Below are positions 9,096 through 18,583 of a stretch of 64,000 nt of DNA, in pieces (the first letter of the stretch is position 1; every line of letters begins with the position of its first letter). The stretch spans positions 12,434 through 76,433 of the forward strand of contig DGQM01000013.1 of assembly GCA_002389765.1 (NCBI GenBank), written 5' to 3'. The translations under genes were made by a program, and so were the position numbers. Under the pieces are notes generated by a model. That model ran no database searches and had not been told where the DNA came from. It saw only the letters and a list, made by a program, of their open reading frames with translations. This stretch comes from Bacteroidetes bacterium UBA4414. Lineage in GTDB: Bacteria; Bacteroidota; Bacteroidia; Chitinophagales; Chitinophagaceae.

Positions 9096-9120
9096 TCAGT
9101 TTATACCTTAAAGTCTATCC

Positions 9121-12100
9121 TTATTGTTTTACAAAGCGGATAACCTGAAGCGTATTGTTGTCTTTGTCTGCAACCATCAGGTTGTAAGTACCTGCAGCCA
9201 GGTTGCCAACGTTGATAGAGCCAGCATTGTTTTGCAGCATCATTTCTTCGTTAGCTACTACAGCACCCAGTGTGTTAGTTATTTTTACTACTACACTGTT
9301 ATTGTTGTAGTTGCCCAGTTGAACATTCAGTGTGTTACCGCTAACAGGGTTAGGGTATACTTTCACGTCTATGTTGTTTGTTACCTGTTGGATGCCTGTT
9401 TTAAATACAACTTTCAATTGTGCATTGTCAGTTATTGCAGGCGCGTAGCATGTACCGCTAACAATACAACGGAACATTCTCAGGTTTTGGTAAGTTGGCG
9501 TTACACGCAGCGTGTTTGTATTAGTGCCACTGTATGCACCAGCTTTATCAGCAATGTTTATAAACGTTTGCTGGCCGCCAACAACAGTGTCTATCTGCCA
9601 TTGGTATGTAATGTTAGTACCTGTAGCAGAAATAGAGAATACAAACGGATCCTGATACCAGCCTGATTGTGTAACAGGTTGTTTAGTGATTACAGGGCGA
9701 GAATCGATACGCAATACAGCACCGCCTGTGTAGTTAATGCCACAAGCATCTGTTATCACACAACGATATTGGTTGCCTGCCATAGCAGCAGTAGCACCTG
9801 TTATCATCATCGAGTTTGTAGTTACAAAAGTATAAGTGCTGCCGTTAGTCAGGTTAGTCCAGCCTGAACCGCTGTTTACCTGCCATTGGTATGTTGGGTT
9901 GTATGCATCTACTACTGTAGTGAAGGTAGCTGTAGAACCATCACAAGTAGTATCATCTATCGGTGTGCTTACAATGATAGGCATACCGTGTACTGTCAGT
10001 GTTGCAACATTGCTGATTGCATCCGGAGAGCAACCTGTGCTTACTATACAACGGTAAGTATAGCCACGCATTGTAGTTGCAACGTTCGATACTACCAGTG
10101 TGTTGCTTGTAGAACCTGCATAGATACCACCATTGCTCAGGTTTACCCAGTTAGTACCTGCATTCAGCTGCCATTGGTATGTAGCACCTGTACCACTTGC
10201 CGTTACATTAAAGCGGGCAGTAGTAGCAGCACAAGTCCTTACATCTGTAGGTTGAGACAGAATAGTAGGAGGTGTTTTAACCGTCAGCACTGCAAATGTA
10301 GAAGTAGCAGCAGGAGCACATGTACCGCTAACAACGCAACGGTATTGGTTAGAGTGCATGTTTGCAGTAGCACCTGTTATAGACAGGGTAGCTGTAGTAG
10401 CGCCGCTGTATACACCGGTGTTTGTGATGTTTGTATATGCACCACCGGCAGTACTTACTTGCCATTGGTAGCCAATGCCTGTACCTGTAGCAACTATAGA
10501 GAACGAAGCGTTAGAACCTGCACATGTAGTAGCAGCCGCAGGGTTGCTTGTAATAGCAGGCAGTGAGTTTGTAGTCAGTGTTGCGATAGAAGATATAACA
10601 GTAGGAGTACATGTACCACCCACTACGCAACGGTATTGATAACCATTATAGCTTGGCTGAACATTGAATACTGTTAATGTAGCAGTGTTCTGGCCTTGGT
10701 GCGTAGTAGCAGTATTCAGGTTGTTGAAGCCTGAGCCATTGTTTACCTGCCAGATATACGTCAGTCCTGCACCTGTTGCACCTACGGTAAATGTTACCGG
10801 TGTGTTCAGACAAGCTGCAGTGTTAACCGGTTGAGACGTAATTGTAGGTAAGCCCAATACTGTAAACGTAGCTGTATTACTTGTAAGTGTAGAAGGACAA
10901 GTACCAGAAACGATACATCTGTATGTATAGCCATTCATGCTAACAGGAGCAACATTGATGCCCAATGTAGCTGTAGTAGCACCTGCATATACACCGCCGT
11001 TTGTAACGTTGCTGAAACCAGTACCTGTGTTTACTTGCCATTGGTAAGCAATACCTGTACCTGAAGCATTGATGCTGATAACAGCATTACCATTAGTACA
11101 TACAGTAGTGTTCAGTGGTTGTATGTTGATTACCGGAGCAGTATTTACATTCAGCTGTGCTGCTGCGTTTACTGCCGGTGCACAAGTACCGCTAACTACT
11201 ACCCTGTACGTGTAGCCATTCATAGCTGCAGTAGTGTTAGACAATGTCAGAATGCTTGTGTTAGTACCGGAATAGATACCAGTGTTGGTCAGGTTAGTGA
11301 AACCTGAACCTGTATTTTCTTGCCATTGGTAGCTGATACCTGTACCTGTAGCGCTGCTTACAAATACTGCAGGAGAGCCCGCACATACTGTATTGTTAGC
11401 AGGTGCTGTAGTGATAGCAGGCAGCGTGTTTACCGTCAGGCTTACAGCGTTAGATGTAAGTTGAGGGCCGCAAATGCTATTTACAACACAACGATATTGG
11501 TAGCTATTGAATGTAGCCGGTGTACCCAGGATAGTAAGTGTATTGCTTTGGTTGCCTTGGTAAGGTGCGCCATTTGCAATGTTTGCAAAGCCGCTACCTG
11601 TATTTACCTGCCATTGATAATTGATGCCACCTGCAGTTGCACCGATGCTGAATACTGCATTTGTGCCTGCACATACTGTAGTGCTTGTTGGTTGTGTGCC
11701 TATAACTGTCAGTGCGTTTACTGTCAACGTTACTGTATTAGATACTGCTGTAGGACCACATACGCCGGATACAAAGCAACGGTAAGTATAATTATTCATG
11801 CTGTTTGTAGCGCCTGTTATATTCAGCGTAGCGGCAGTAGCACCGCTATATACGCCTGTATTAGTAACATTTGCAAAACCTGCACCTGTGTTTACTTGCC
11901 ATTGATAAGTAATGCCGGAACCTGTAGCAGATGTAGTGAAGCCTGTATTGCCGTTTTCGCAAACTGTAGCATTTATCGGGTTGTTTGTGATAGCAGCCGG
12001 AATATTGATGAACAACTGACCGGCATTGCTTGTAACAGATGGAGCACAAGTGCCTCCTACTACGCAGCGGTAGAAGCTGTTGTTAAGTGCCATTGTACCA

Positions 12101-14043
12101 CCGTTGATGCTTAGTGTACTGGTAGTAACGCCGCTATAGAAGCCTGCATTGCTCAGGTTGGTATAAGAACCTGCAACACCTGTTGCACTGCTCTGCCATT
12201 GATAAGTAAGGCCTGTACCTGTTGCAGACACGCTGTAGATAGCTTGTATGTTTGTGCTGCAAGTAGTGAAGTCTGTTGGTTGTGCTGTAATAGCAGGTTT
12301 CCTTTGCAGCGTCAGTTCTGCAGCAGCAGATGTAACTGAAGGAGCACATGTACCACTAACTACACAACGGTAAGTATTGCCGGATAATGCAGCAGGTGCA
12401 CTTGTAATGCCAAGCGTAGCTGTTTGCATACCTGTATATGGTGCAACGTTGCCAATGTTTGTATAAGTTGTAGAACCTGCAGGTGCTACTTGCCATTGGT
12501 AAGAGATGCCTGTACCTGTAGCTGTAACGTTGAATGTTGCAGCACCATCTTCACATATTGTCAGGTTCGATGGATTAGTAACAGTAGGTTTTGTGTTAAC
12601 TGTCAGTGTAGCAGCAGTAGATGTTACAACCGGAGCGCAATTACCTGTAACAACACAACGGTATGTGTAGTTATTCATACTTGCGGTAGCGCTTGTTATC
12701 GTCAGGTTCGGGCTGTTAACGCCTGAATAAGGTGCTGTGTTAGAGATGTTGTTAAAACCTGCACCTGTATTTACCTGCCATTGATAGTTGAACGGATAGA
12801 AGCTGCTATTACCTTGTAATGCGATGTTCAGGAGTGTGTTGCTGCCTTCGCACACTACCGTGTTTTGCGGTTGTGAAGCTATAGAAGGTGGCAGATCAAT
12901 ATCCAATTGGCCTGAATTAGAAATAAGAGGAGTACCGCACAAGCTTGTTACCACACAACGGTATTTGTTGCCGTTGAAGGCGCTTGTAGGTGCTGTAATT
13001 GTAAGCGTAGCTGCATTAACACCGCTATATGGCGCTGCTGCAGGAATGTTTGTGTACAGTGTAGAGCTGTTTGCTGCTACCTGCCATTGATACGACAATG
13101 TGTTGGTAGATTGTGCACCTGCTGCAACACTGAAAGTAGCATTGCTGCCGATACATATGTATGAAGTTTGCGGATGACTGTTGATAGTGTGTTGGCCATT
13201 AACAGTTAGCATAGCATCTGCACTGAATACAGGAGCCGCACAGTCTGCAGTTACCATACAACGATATGTCATGCCGTCTATTGCTGTAGTAGGATTGTTG
13301 ATTACAAGTACTGAATTGGTAGCACCACTGTAGGTGCTATTGTTAGAAACATTAGAGAAGCCTGTATTGTAAGCTCTTACCTGCCATTGGTATGCCAAAT
13401 TGGTGCCTGTAGCAGATACTGCGAAAAATGCACTTGATGCACCCTGACAAACAGTGCTGTTGAAAGGATTGGTAGTAATTGTCGCAGGTGGTGTAAAACA
13501 AGTAGTATAGGTCATCTCAATTCGGCTGATAGAACCACCTGCTTCAGTAGAATAGTCAGGAATGCTAGAACTAATGATTGAGTTTTGCGAAAGAAGGCGG
13601 TTCAAAGTAACCGGTTGTCCATTGATTGTCGTTGAAAAGCCTGCAGCACCATATGAGTTGGTCGTACCTGCTTGTCCAAGAATACCAATTATCTCGCCCG
13701 CTGTAACAGGTATATTTACTGTTTGAGTAACACCATTTGTAGCACCTTGTATGTATGCAAGCGATGTGAAGTTGGTAGACGTTGTACTATATACAACCGG
13801 TACGGCATCGTTGATGCGTATTACTTGTATGTTTTGTGAACCGGAACCCGCTTCAGGTGCTACACGAAGCCCTGTAATTGTAAAATTGGTAGGAGCTGTA
13901 AACCAGTAGCCCCTCACATTGCTGCCAAATGTGCCTGATCCCGAAGGTAGTGGCATGGTTGTTTGTGCAAAACTCACGTTGTACCCGACCATCGTCAGTA
14001 GCATGAGTGCACAGATTTTAAATACTTTAGTATAATTTACCAT
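9121..14043 (-). CDS. Giant Ig-like repeat surface protein with T9SS type A sorting domain
   Basis: 1640 residues. Signal peptide ends 'VSFAQ'. Residues about 27-182 form a distinct N-terminal domain. From about 183 to 1550 there are fourteen Ig-like modules of about 85-100 residues, each with a first Cys ('TTVCAG...'), a central 'YQWQV' Trp motif, a 'YSG' turn, and 'YTYRCVVSGTC' with the second Cys: the Cys-Trp-Tyr-x-Cys core of Ig folds. The last 90 residues are a T9SS type A sorting domain ('VKVYPNPVSGNTLNVQ' to 'VIRFVKQ'), so the protein should be exported across the outer membrane and attached at the surface. Likely adhesive; the ligand cannot be told. Confidence 0.93.
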   Translation of the reverse strand: MVNYTKVFKICALMLLTMVGYNVSFAQTTMPLPSGSGTFGSNVRGYWFTAPTNFTITGLRVAPEAGSGSQNIQVIRINDAVPVVYSTTSTNFTSLAYIQGATNGVTQTVNIPVTAGEIIGILGQAGTTNSYGAAGFSTTINGQPVTLNRLLSQNSIISSSIPDYSTEAGGSISRIEMTYTTCFTPPATITTNPFNSTVCQGASSAFFAVSATGTNLAYQWQVRAYNTGFSNVSNNSTYSGATNSVLVINNPTTAIDGMTYRCMVTADCAAPVFSADAMLTVNGQHTINSHPQTSYICIGSNATFSVAAGAQSTNTLSYQWQVAANSSTLYTNIPAAAPYSGVNAATLTITAPTSAFNGNKYRCVVTSLCGTPLISNSGQLDIDLPPSIASQPQNTVVCEGSNTLLNIALQGNSSFYPFNYQWQVNTGAGFNNISNTAPYSGVNSPNLTITSATASMNNYTYRCVVTGNCAPVVTSTAATLTVNTKPTVTNPSNLTICEDGAATFNVTATGTGISYQWQVAPAGSTTYTNIGNVAPYTGMQTATLGITSAPAALSGNTYRCVVSGTCAPSVTSAAAELTLQRKPAITAQPTDFTTCSTNIQAIYSVSATGTGLTYQWQSSATGVAGSYTNLSNAGFYSGVTTSTLSINGGTMALNNSFYRCVVGGTCAPSVTSNAGQLFINIPAAITNNPINATVCENGNTGFTTSATGSGITYQWQVNTGAGFANVTNTGVYSGATAATLNITGATNSMNNYTYRCFVSGVCGPTAVSNTVTLTVNALTVIGTQPTSTTVCAGTNAVFSIGATAGGINYQWQVNTGSGFANIANGAPYQGNQSNTLTILGTPATFNSYQYRCVVNSICGPQLTSNAVSLTVNTLPAITTAPANNTVCAGSPAVFVSSATGTGISYQWQENTGSGFTNLTNTGIYSGTNTSILTLSNTTAAMNGYTYRVVVSGTCAPAVNAAAQLNVNTAPVINIQPLNTTVCTNGNAVISINASGTGIAYQWQVNTGTGFSNVTNGGVYAGATTATLGINVAPVSMNGYTYRCIVSGTCPSTLTSNTATFTVLGLPTITSQPVNTAACLNTPVTFTVGATGAGLTYIWQVNNGSGFNNLNTATTHQGQNTATLTVFNVQPSYNGYQYRCVVGGTCTPTVISSIATLTTNSLPAITSNPAAATTCAGSNASFSIVATGTGIGYQWQVSTAGGAYTNITNTGVYSGATTATLSITGATANMHSNQYRCVVSGTCAPAATSTFAVLTVKTPPTILSQPTDVRTCAATTARFNVTASGTGATYQWQLNAGTNWVNLSNGGIYAGSTSNTLVVSNVATTMRGYTYRCIVSTGCSPDAISNVATLTVHGMPIIVSTPIDDTTCDGSTATFTTVVDAYNPTYQWQVNSGSGWTNLTNGSTYTFVTTNSMMITGATAAMAGNQYRCVITDACGINYTGGAVLRIDSRPVITKQPVTQSGWYQDPFVFSISATGTNITYQWQIDTVVGGQQTFINIADKAGAYSGTNTNTLRVTPTYQNLRMFRCIVSGTCYAPAITDNAQLKVVFKTGIQQVTNNIDVKVYPNPVSGNTLNVQLGNYNNNSVVVKITNTLGAVVANEEMMLQNNAGSINVGNLAAGTYNLMVADKDNNTLQVIRFVKQ
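9396..13497 (-). repeat. Fourteen tandem Ig-like coding repeats
   Basis: Each unit is about 255-300 bases and carries a near-invariant segment encoding Tyr-Gln-Trp-Gln (plus-strand ACCTGCCATTGGTA and close variants). One copy reads Tyr-Ile-Trp-Gln. Boundaries are approximate. Confidence 0.85.
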
Positions 14044-14510
14044 TGTATCGTTGTTTATTGATTTAAGAGTTGATTACGTTGTTTTCTTAGTTTCTGATCT
14101 TTTGTTTTCGTGTCGTTATTTCCTCAATACGTTGCGCTTTTAATGGTTATTAAATATGTTTTCATTCAAATTTTCCTTAGCATCTTGAAATCTTTCGTTT
14201 TATCTATGTTCAATTTTTGGTTACAAAAATCCTAGTCTTATGGAGAAAAACACCCATAAAGCAATATTCCGGACACAATGCCCGGTTCTCATCAGTCTCA
14301 ATCTATATGTAACAGTTAGCAGCCGTTTGTCTGTTCTTAGTAATCTCTCTCTTGTATTAGCTGCTGATAGGGGTATTCTTATCTCTCAGGGGCTAAAGTT
14401 AATAAAGAAGTATCTATTATTGCTCTTTCTATGTTTATTTTTTTCTTATTTGATGCGGTTTTCAGCGCGCAAAGGGGTTAATATTATCAACATCATTTAC
14501 ACACATAAAA
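14044..14510. other. Intergenic region upstream of the Ig-repeat gene
   Basis: About 470 bases between two minus-strand genes. It is A+T-rich and should hold the promoter of the gene starting at 14043. An open frame at 14240-14527 on the plus strand runs into the next terminator hairpin and looks spurious. No RNA or repeat was recognised. Confidence 0.5.
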
Positions 14511-14539
14511 AAAGCCCGAACAGCTAGTGTCCGGGCTTT
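14511..14539 (-). terminator. Terminator of the ELWxxDGT gene pair
   Basis: Eight-bp GC-rich stem (AAAGCCCG with CGGGCTTT) with T-rich flank on the minus strand (14510 to 14507 and beyond), 22 bases after the stop at 14562. Confidence 0.85.
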
Positions 14540-14561
14540 TATTTGATTGATATTTAATCAA

Positions 14562-16058
14562 TTATTGTTTTTGGAAGCGACCGCTTGCCATCAGCTCACC
14601 TTTTTCACTTCTGATTGCGTATATATATATGCCGTTTGTCATATTAGCAGCAGGTATAGATATTTCATTTTTTCCTGATGCATAACTGGCAGCAGCGTTG
14701 TTGTAAACAACACGGCAAGCCATGTCTGTAACAGATACGCTCAACGATTGTGCTTTTTCCAATGTTACTGCCAGTGTTGCATTGCCGGTAGTTGGGTTAG
14801 GGTATACTTTAACATCTGCCTGGAAAGCGATGTTTTTAACGCCCAGTGTGCTATCGCTCAGCATAAACAGTTCTGTACCGTTTGCGCTATCCGCAGCACG
14901 GAAGTAGATTGTATTACCCATTTGCAGGAATTCTGCAGGGCTGCTGCTGTTAATACCACCGTAGATATCTGCTACCATAGTAGGAACGCCTGTGCCTTTG
15001 AACACCCACAGTTCATTACCGTTTACGCCATTGTCTGCGTTGAAGTAAATTCTGTTTTTAGCGCTGTGTATATTGCTGATGTTGCTATTGCCTGTTGGGT
15101 TTGTTTTGTAAACCAGTGCAGTATTGCCTGTTGCAGGGTCGTATGCATACAGGTGGCCAAAGTAAGTGCCGTCGTTACCTGCAAAGTATACTTTGTTATT
15201 AAAACCAGCTATCAGTTTTTGGCCTGATGCATAGTTTGTAATAGAGCTGCCTACACCACTTACTACGTCTGTAAGGCGCATTACATTCAGACCATTGTAG
15301 CTATACAACTCGCGACCATAAGTAAGCGTTGAAGCAGAAAAATACAGTTTGTTGCCAATAACCGTAAAGTTGTTAGGCGCAGAGCTGTTTGCACCTGCAT
15401 CAATATCAGATATCAGAGCAGTGCTGTTTGTAGACGGATTGTAAGCATATAGCTCTTGTCCTGTAGTAGTGTTTGTTGCAGAGAAGTATAACAGTGTATC
15501 GTATGCAGTAATGCCGGTGATAGCGCTGCCGCCAATGCCTGCATTGATGTCTGTAAGGCGCATAGCAGTATTGCTGGTAGTGTCATATACCCACAATTCT
15601 TCGCCATATATGCCGTCGTTGGCATCAAAATATATCTTGCCTTTGTACGCTACTACTTCGTCTACGTTTGCACTGCTGGTACCTGCATATACCTCTGCAG
15701 CCAATGATGGCGGGTTAGTGCCATCCCAGCGGTATAGTTCTATGCCTGATGTACCGTTGTTTGCAGGGAAGTAAGCGAATTTGCCAACTACTGCCATTGT
15801 ACGGTTGCTGGTAGGGCTGATGCTTGATGCTGCAGCAGGATTGATATTGAAAGCAAGGTTTGTACCGCTGCTGTCTTTCAGCCACAGTTCATAACCATTG
15901 GTGCCGTCGTTTGCTGTAAATGCCAGGTTTTTACCAAAAGCCGCCATACGATAAGGGAAGCTGCCTGTTGTACCCGGGTTGATGTCTTTTACTACTGATT
16001 GTGCATTGGCAGATATTACTCCCGCAAGCAATGCAGTACTGAGTATACTACGTTTCAT
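14562..16058 (-). CDS. ELWxxDGT-repeat T9SS protein
   Basis: 498 residues. Signal peptide ends 'ISANAQ'. Seven or so repeats of about 55 residues carry the ELWxxDGT-type core, for example 'FTANDGTNGYELWLKD', 'FPANNGTSGIELYRWDGT' and 'FNADNGVNGNELWVFKGT', each followed by a 'DI..G..SS' turn; this predicts a beta-propeller. The C-terminal 85 residues are a T9SS type A sorting domain ('DVKVYPNPTTGNATLAV' to 'GRFQKQ'). It follows its paralogue at 16103 with a 44-base gap and no terminator between, so the pair is probably co-transcribed. Secreted surface protein of unknown ligand. Confidence 0.9.
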   Translation of the reverse strand: MKRSILSTALLAGVISANAQSVVKDINPGTTGSFPYRMAAFGKNLAFTANDGTNGYELWLKDSSGTNLAFNINPAAASSISPTSNRTMAVVGKFAYFPANNGTSGIELYRWDGTNPPSLAAEVYAGTSSANVDEVVAYKGKIYFDANDGIYGEELWVYDTTSNTAMRLTDINAGIGGSAITGITAYDTLLYFSATNTTTGQELYAYNPSTNSTALISDIDAGANSSAPNNFTVIGNKLYFSASTLTYGRELYSYNGLNVMRLTDVVSGVGSSITNYASGQKLIAGFNNKVYFAGNDGTYFGHLYAYDPATGNTALVYKTNPTGNSNISNIHSAKNRIYFNADNGVNGNELWVFKGTGVPTMVADIYGGINSSSPAEFLQMGNTIYFRAADSANGTELFMLSDSTLGVKNIAFQADVKVYPNPTTGNATLAVTLEKAQSLSVSVTDMACRVVYNNAAASYASGKNEISIPAANMTNGIYIYAIRSEKGELMASGRFQKQ

Positions 16059-16102
16059 ATTTCTGGATGTTTATTTTTTTATTTGTGAATTAATGAGCGC
16101 AA

Positions 16103-17605
16103 TTATTGTTTTTGGATGTTGCCTGCATACATCATAACGCCGGCAACATCAAACAAACGGTATTGATAGATGCCAGCTGCCATGTTTGTCATATCTACAG
16201 TAACGTTGTTTGTACCTGCAACGTAAGTTTTTACATCGCTGCGTACGATAGTCTTGCCTGTCATATCTGTAACTACATAGCCCAATTGCAAATCTGCTTT
16301 GCTGCTGATTTGTATGCTGGTAGTACCTGTTGTAGGGTTAGGGAATACTTTAACATCTGCATTCAGGCGTGTGTTAACAACAGTTAGTGCCGCAGAGTCT
16401 GCCAGTTGATACAGTTCTGTACCTGTAGCACTGTTATAGGCATTAAAGTACATTTTTGTACCCCATGTCAGGAAGTTTATCGGGTAACTGCTTTGATTAG
16501 GATCAATGTCAGCAACCAATTTAGGGGTTGTGCTGCCATCATAAGACCATAATTCTACGCCGCTGGTGCCATCGTCTGCACTGAAGAACATTTTGCCGGC
16601 GTAGTAGTTAAAGTATTGAGGGCTGCTGCTGCCGCTAGGGTTGATATCATATACTTTTGAAGCAACACCGTTTATCGGGTTGAACTGCCATAATTGATTG
16701 CCTGTAGTACCATCATTACCAGTAAAGTATATTTTGTTTTTGTACCACATCAGTTGTACATCACCATTGTTTACAGCCATCAGACCATCGCCATTGCTAT
16801 TGTCTATATTGGTATGGCGCATCAGGTTAGTACCGTCAAAAGAATATAATTCCCTGCCATAAGTAGGAGTGTAGGCACTAAAGTAGAGTTTTCCGTTAAT
16901 AACAGTCAAGCCCTGAGGACCGCTGCCATTGTTGCCGGCATATACATCTGCCACTAGTGTAGTAGTATTGCTAACAGGGTTGTATGCATATAATTCAGTA
17001 CCTGTTGTGCTGCCTGTTGCAGTAAAGTATAGTTTGTCTTTGAATGCAACCAGATTAGACGGAGCACTGCTGCTGTTGCCCGGCATCAGGTCTGTAAGGC
17101 GTTGTGTATAGCCATCTGTAAGGTTGTAAGACCATAGCTCATTGCCATTGATATTGTTATATGCACCGAAGTACAGGCGGTCGCCCATTACATATAGTTC
17201 GTTAATGTCGCTACCGCTGTTGCCGGGGTATATTTCTGCTGCCAAAGATGGTGCAACTGTGTCAACACCATTCCACATGTATAGTTCTATACCTGTATTG
17301 CCATTGTCAGCAGGGAAGTATACATTTTTACCATGTACAACCATTTTCCTGTTGTTGTACCAGCTGGTACTGCTTGCCAAACCCGGATTCAGATCATAGA
17401 TAAGCTTCGCAGATGTGTCATATGCCATTAATTCACTGCCGTTTACGCCATTATCAGCAAAGAATAAAACCCTGTTGCCGTAATAACCTGTCAACCACAT
17501 TGGGTACGAGTCTCCGTTAGGGTTAACATCCGCTATCATGCGCGTTTGTGCCGACGCAAATAAACTGCCGGACAGTAAAATAGTACTGAGTAAACGAATT
17601 TTCAT
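16103..17605 (-). CDS. ELWxxDGT-repeat T9SS protein, upstream paralogue
   Basis: 500 residues, colinear with the gene at 14562: signal peptide ending 'FASAQ', repeats such as 'FFADNGVNGSELMAYD', 'FPADNGNTGIELYMWNG' and 'FTGNDGTTGNQLWQF', then a T9SS type A sorting domain ('DVKVFPNPTTGTTSIQIS' to 'GNIQKQ'). The two proteins agree along their whole length, so this is a tandem gene duplication. It is the promoter-proximal gene of the pair. Confidence 0.9.
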   Translation of the reverse strand: MKIRLLSTILLSGSLFASAQTRMIADVNPNGDSYPMWLTGYYGNRVLFFADNGVNGSELMAYDTSAKLIYDLNPGLASSTSWYNNRKMVVHGKNVYFPADNGNTGIELYMWNGVDTVAPSLAAEIYPGNSGSDINELYVMGDRLYFGAYNNINGNELWSYNLTDGYTQRLTDLMPGNSSSAPSNLVAFKDKLYFTATGSTTGTELYAYNPVSNTTTLVADVYAGNNGSGPQGLTVINGKLYFSAYTPTYGRELYSFDGTNLMRHTNIDNSNGDGLMAVNNGDVQLMWYKNKIYFTGNDGTTGNQLWQFNPINGVASKVYDINPSGSSSPQYFNYYAGKMFFSADDGTSGVELWSYDGSTTPKLVADIDPNQSSYPINFLTWGTKMYFNAYNSATGTELYQLADSAALTVVNTRLNADVKVFPNPTTGTTSIQISSKADLQLGYVVTDMTGKTIVRSDVKTYVAGTNNVTVDMTNMAAGIYQYRLFDVAGVMMYAGNIQKQ

Positions 17606-17781
17606 ATGTGCTCCGCTTATTTAATTATGAATGAATTATGTTATAAGCTATAAATATAAAAACTATTAAGTGAATATTATATAATTATGACCATGAAATA
17701 GCCAAAATACCGTATATCCCGTAGAGGATGCCTCGAAAAGCAGGCTGGTGGCTAAGTTGTTGATTTTTAATGGCTTGTATT
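17606..17781. other. Divergent intergenic region
   Basis: A 325-base gap separates the divergent genes at 17605 and 17931. The left half holds no recognisable gene; the right half holds the GTTAAC boxes and promoter listed separately. Confidence 0.5.
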
Positions 17782-17823
17782 TGTTAACCGCTCGTTAACC
17801 GATTGCAAACTACCCGTTAACAA
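17782..17823 (+). promoter_or_regulatory. Three phased GTTAAC boxes
   Basis: GTTAAC occurs at 17783-17788, 17794-17799 and 17816-17821, i.e. spaced 11 and 22 bases, on one DNA face, with the last copy 12 bases before the -33 TTTG. A likely binding array for a regulator of the gene at 17931; the protein is unknown. Confidence 0.45.
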
Positions 17824-17833
17824 GTGTCGAAAA

Positions 17834-17866
17834 TTTGAACATCGGCCATCGATGCCCTCATATTTG
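17834..17866 (+). promoter_or_regulatory. Promoter of the secreted-protein gene at 17931
   Basis: TTTG at 17834-17837, a 21-base spacer and CATATTTG at 17859-17866, close to the Bacteroidota TTTG/TAnnTTTG consensus. The following GCATCA is also found after the corresponding element at 20091. An AC-rich 5' leader of about 55 bases follows. Confidence 0.6.
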
Positions 17867-17930
17867 CATCATAATCAACGAAATAAACAACTAACTAAAA
17901 CTAAACAGTAACAAACAAAAACAAACAATT

Positions 17931-18473
17931 ATGAAAAAAATCATCGCAATCGCAGCACTTTCATTCGTAGGTATCGCAGCAAAAGCACAAGTTGCATCTA
18001 CAGCTACACAAACTGTTAACCTGAACCTGAGCAACGCAATCGAGTTGACTTTCACAGGGTCTACTACTGCTACAGGTGCTGCTGTTAACCTGGCGTTCAA
18101 CACAGTTAACGATTATGCAAATGGTGTTGCATCATCTGCACAAGAACTGAAAGTACGTTCTAACAAGAAATTCGATGTTACAGTAAAAACAAACGCTGCT
18201 AGCTTCTCATACACTGGTTCTACAACACCAGCTCCTGTAATGCCTGTATCTGGTGTTCTGGCACTGAAAGTAAGCGCTAACGGTACGGGTGGTACAATTG
18301 GTGGTACTTTCGCTGGTTACACAAGCTTGTCTGCAACTGCAGCAAACCTGATAGCTAATGGCTTGAACGGTGGTAACCAAACATTCAGCGTAATGTACAA
18401 TGCAACTCCGGGTTTCACTTACCCTGCAGGTACTTACACTGTAGATGTAGTTTACACAGCTACGCAACAATAA
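17931..18473 (+). CDS. Small secreted pilin-like protein, paralogue 1
   Basis: 180 residues. Signal peptide ends 'AKAQ'. The mature protein begins with a Ser/Thr/Gln-rich strand ('STATQTVNLNLSNAIELTF') and ends with 'FTYPAGTYTVDVVYTATQQ', a closing-strand pattern like that of spore-coat-U/pilin-like beta-sandwich proteins. No cysteine is present. Two paralogues follow at 20143 and 20711. Codon choice is uniform and biased (AAC, CTG, GCA, ACA), and the AC-rich leader suggests strong expression. It may be a structural surface subunit; that is inference from fold pattern only. Confidence 0.8.
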   Translation: MKKIIAIAALSFVGIAAKAQVASTATQTVNLNLSNAIELTFTGSTTATGAAVNLAFNTVNDYANGVASSAQELKVRSNKKFDVTVKTNAASFSYTGSTTPAPVMPVSGVLALKVSANGTGGTIGGTFAGYTSLSATAANLIANGLNGGNQTFSVMYNATPGFTYPAGTYTVDVVYTATQQ

Positions 18474-18520
18474 TAACCATCGGGTTATTACTCCCTTTCG
18501 GATCTTTTTCATCCAAATAC

Positions 18521-18555
18521 GAAGGCTACTCTTGGCGGGGTAGCTTTCTTTTTTA
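18521..18555 (+). terminator. Terminator after paralogue 1
   Basis: Nine-bp stem (18521-18529 with 18540-18548, one G-T pair) followed by a T-rich run. Confidence 0.8.
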
Positions 18556-18583
18556 TGTAGATTGCAGTCTTCTATAGATAATT

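Noticed and set aside
14240..14527. 95-residue open frame on the plus strand upstream of the ELWxxDGT genes
   Set aside because: It reads into the terminator hairpin of the minus-strand gene, has no recognisable start signal and its composition resembles non-coding sequence.
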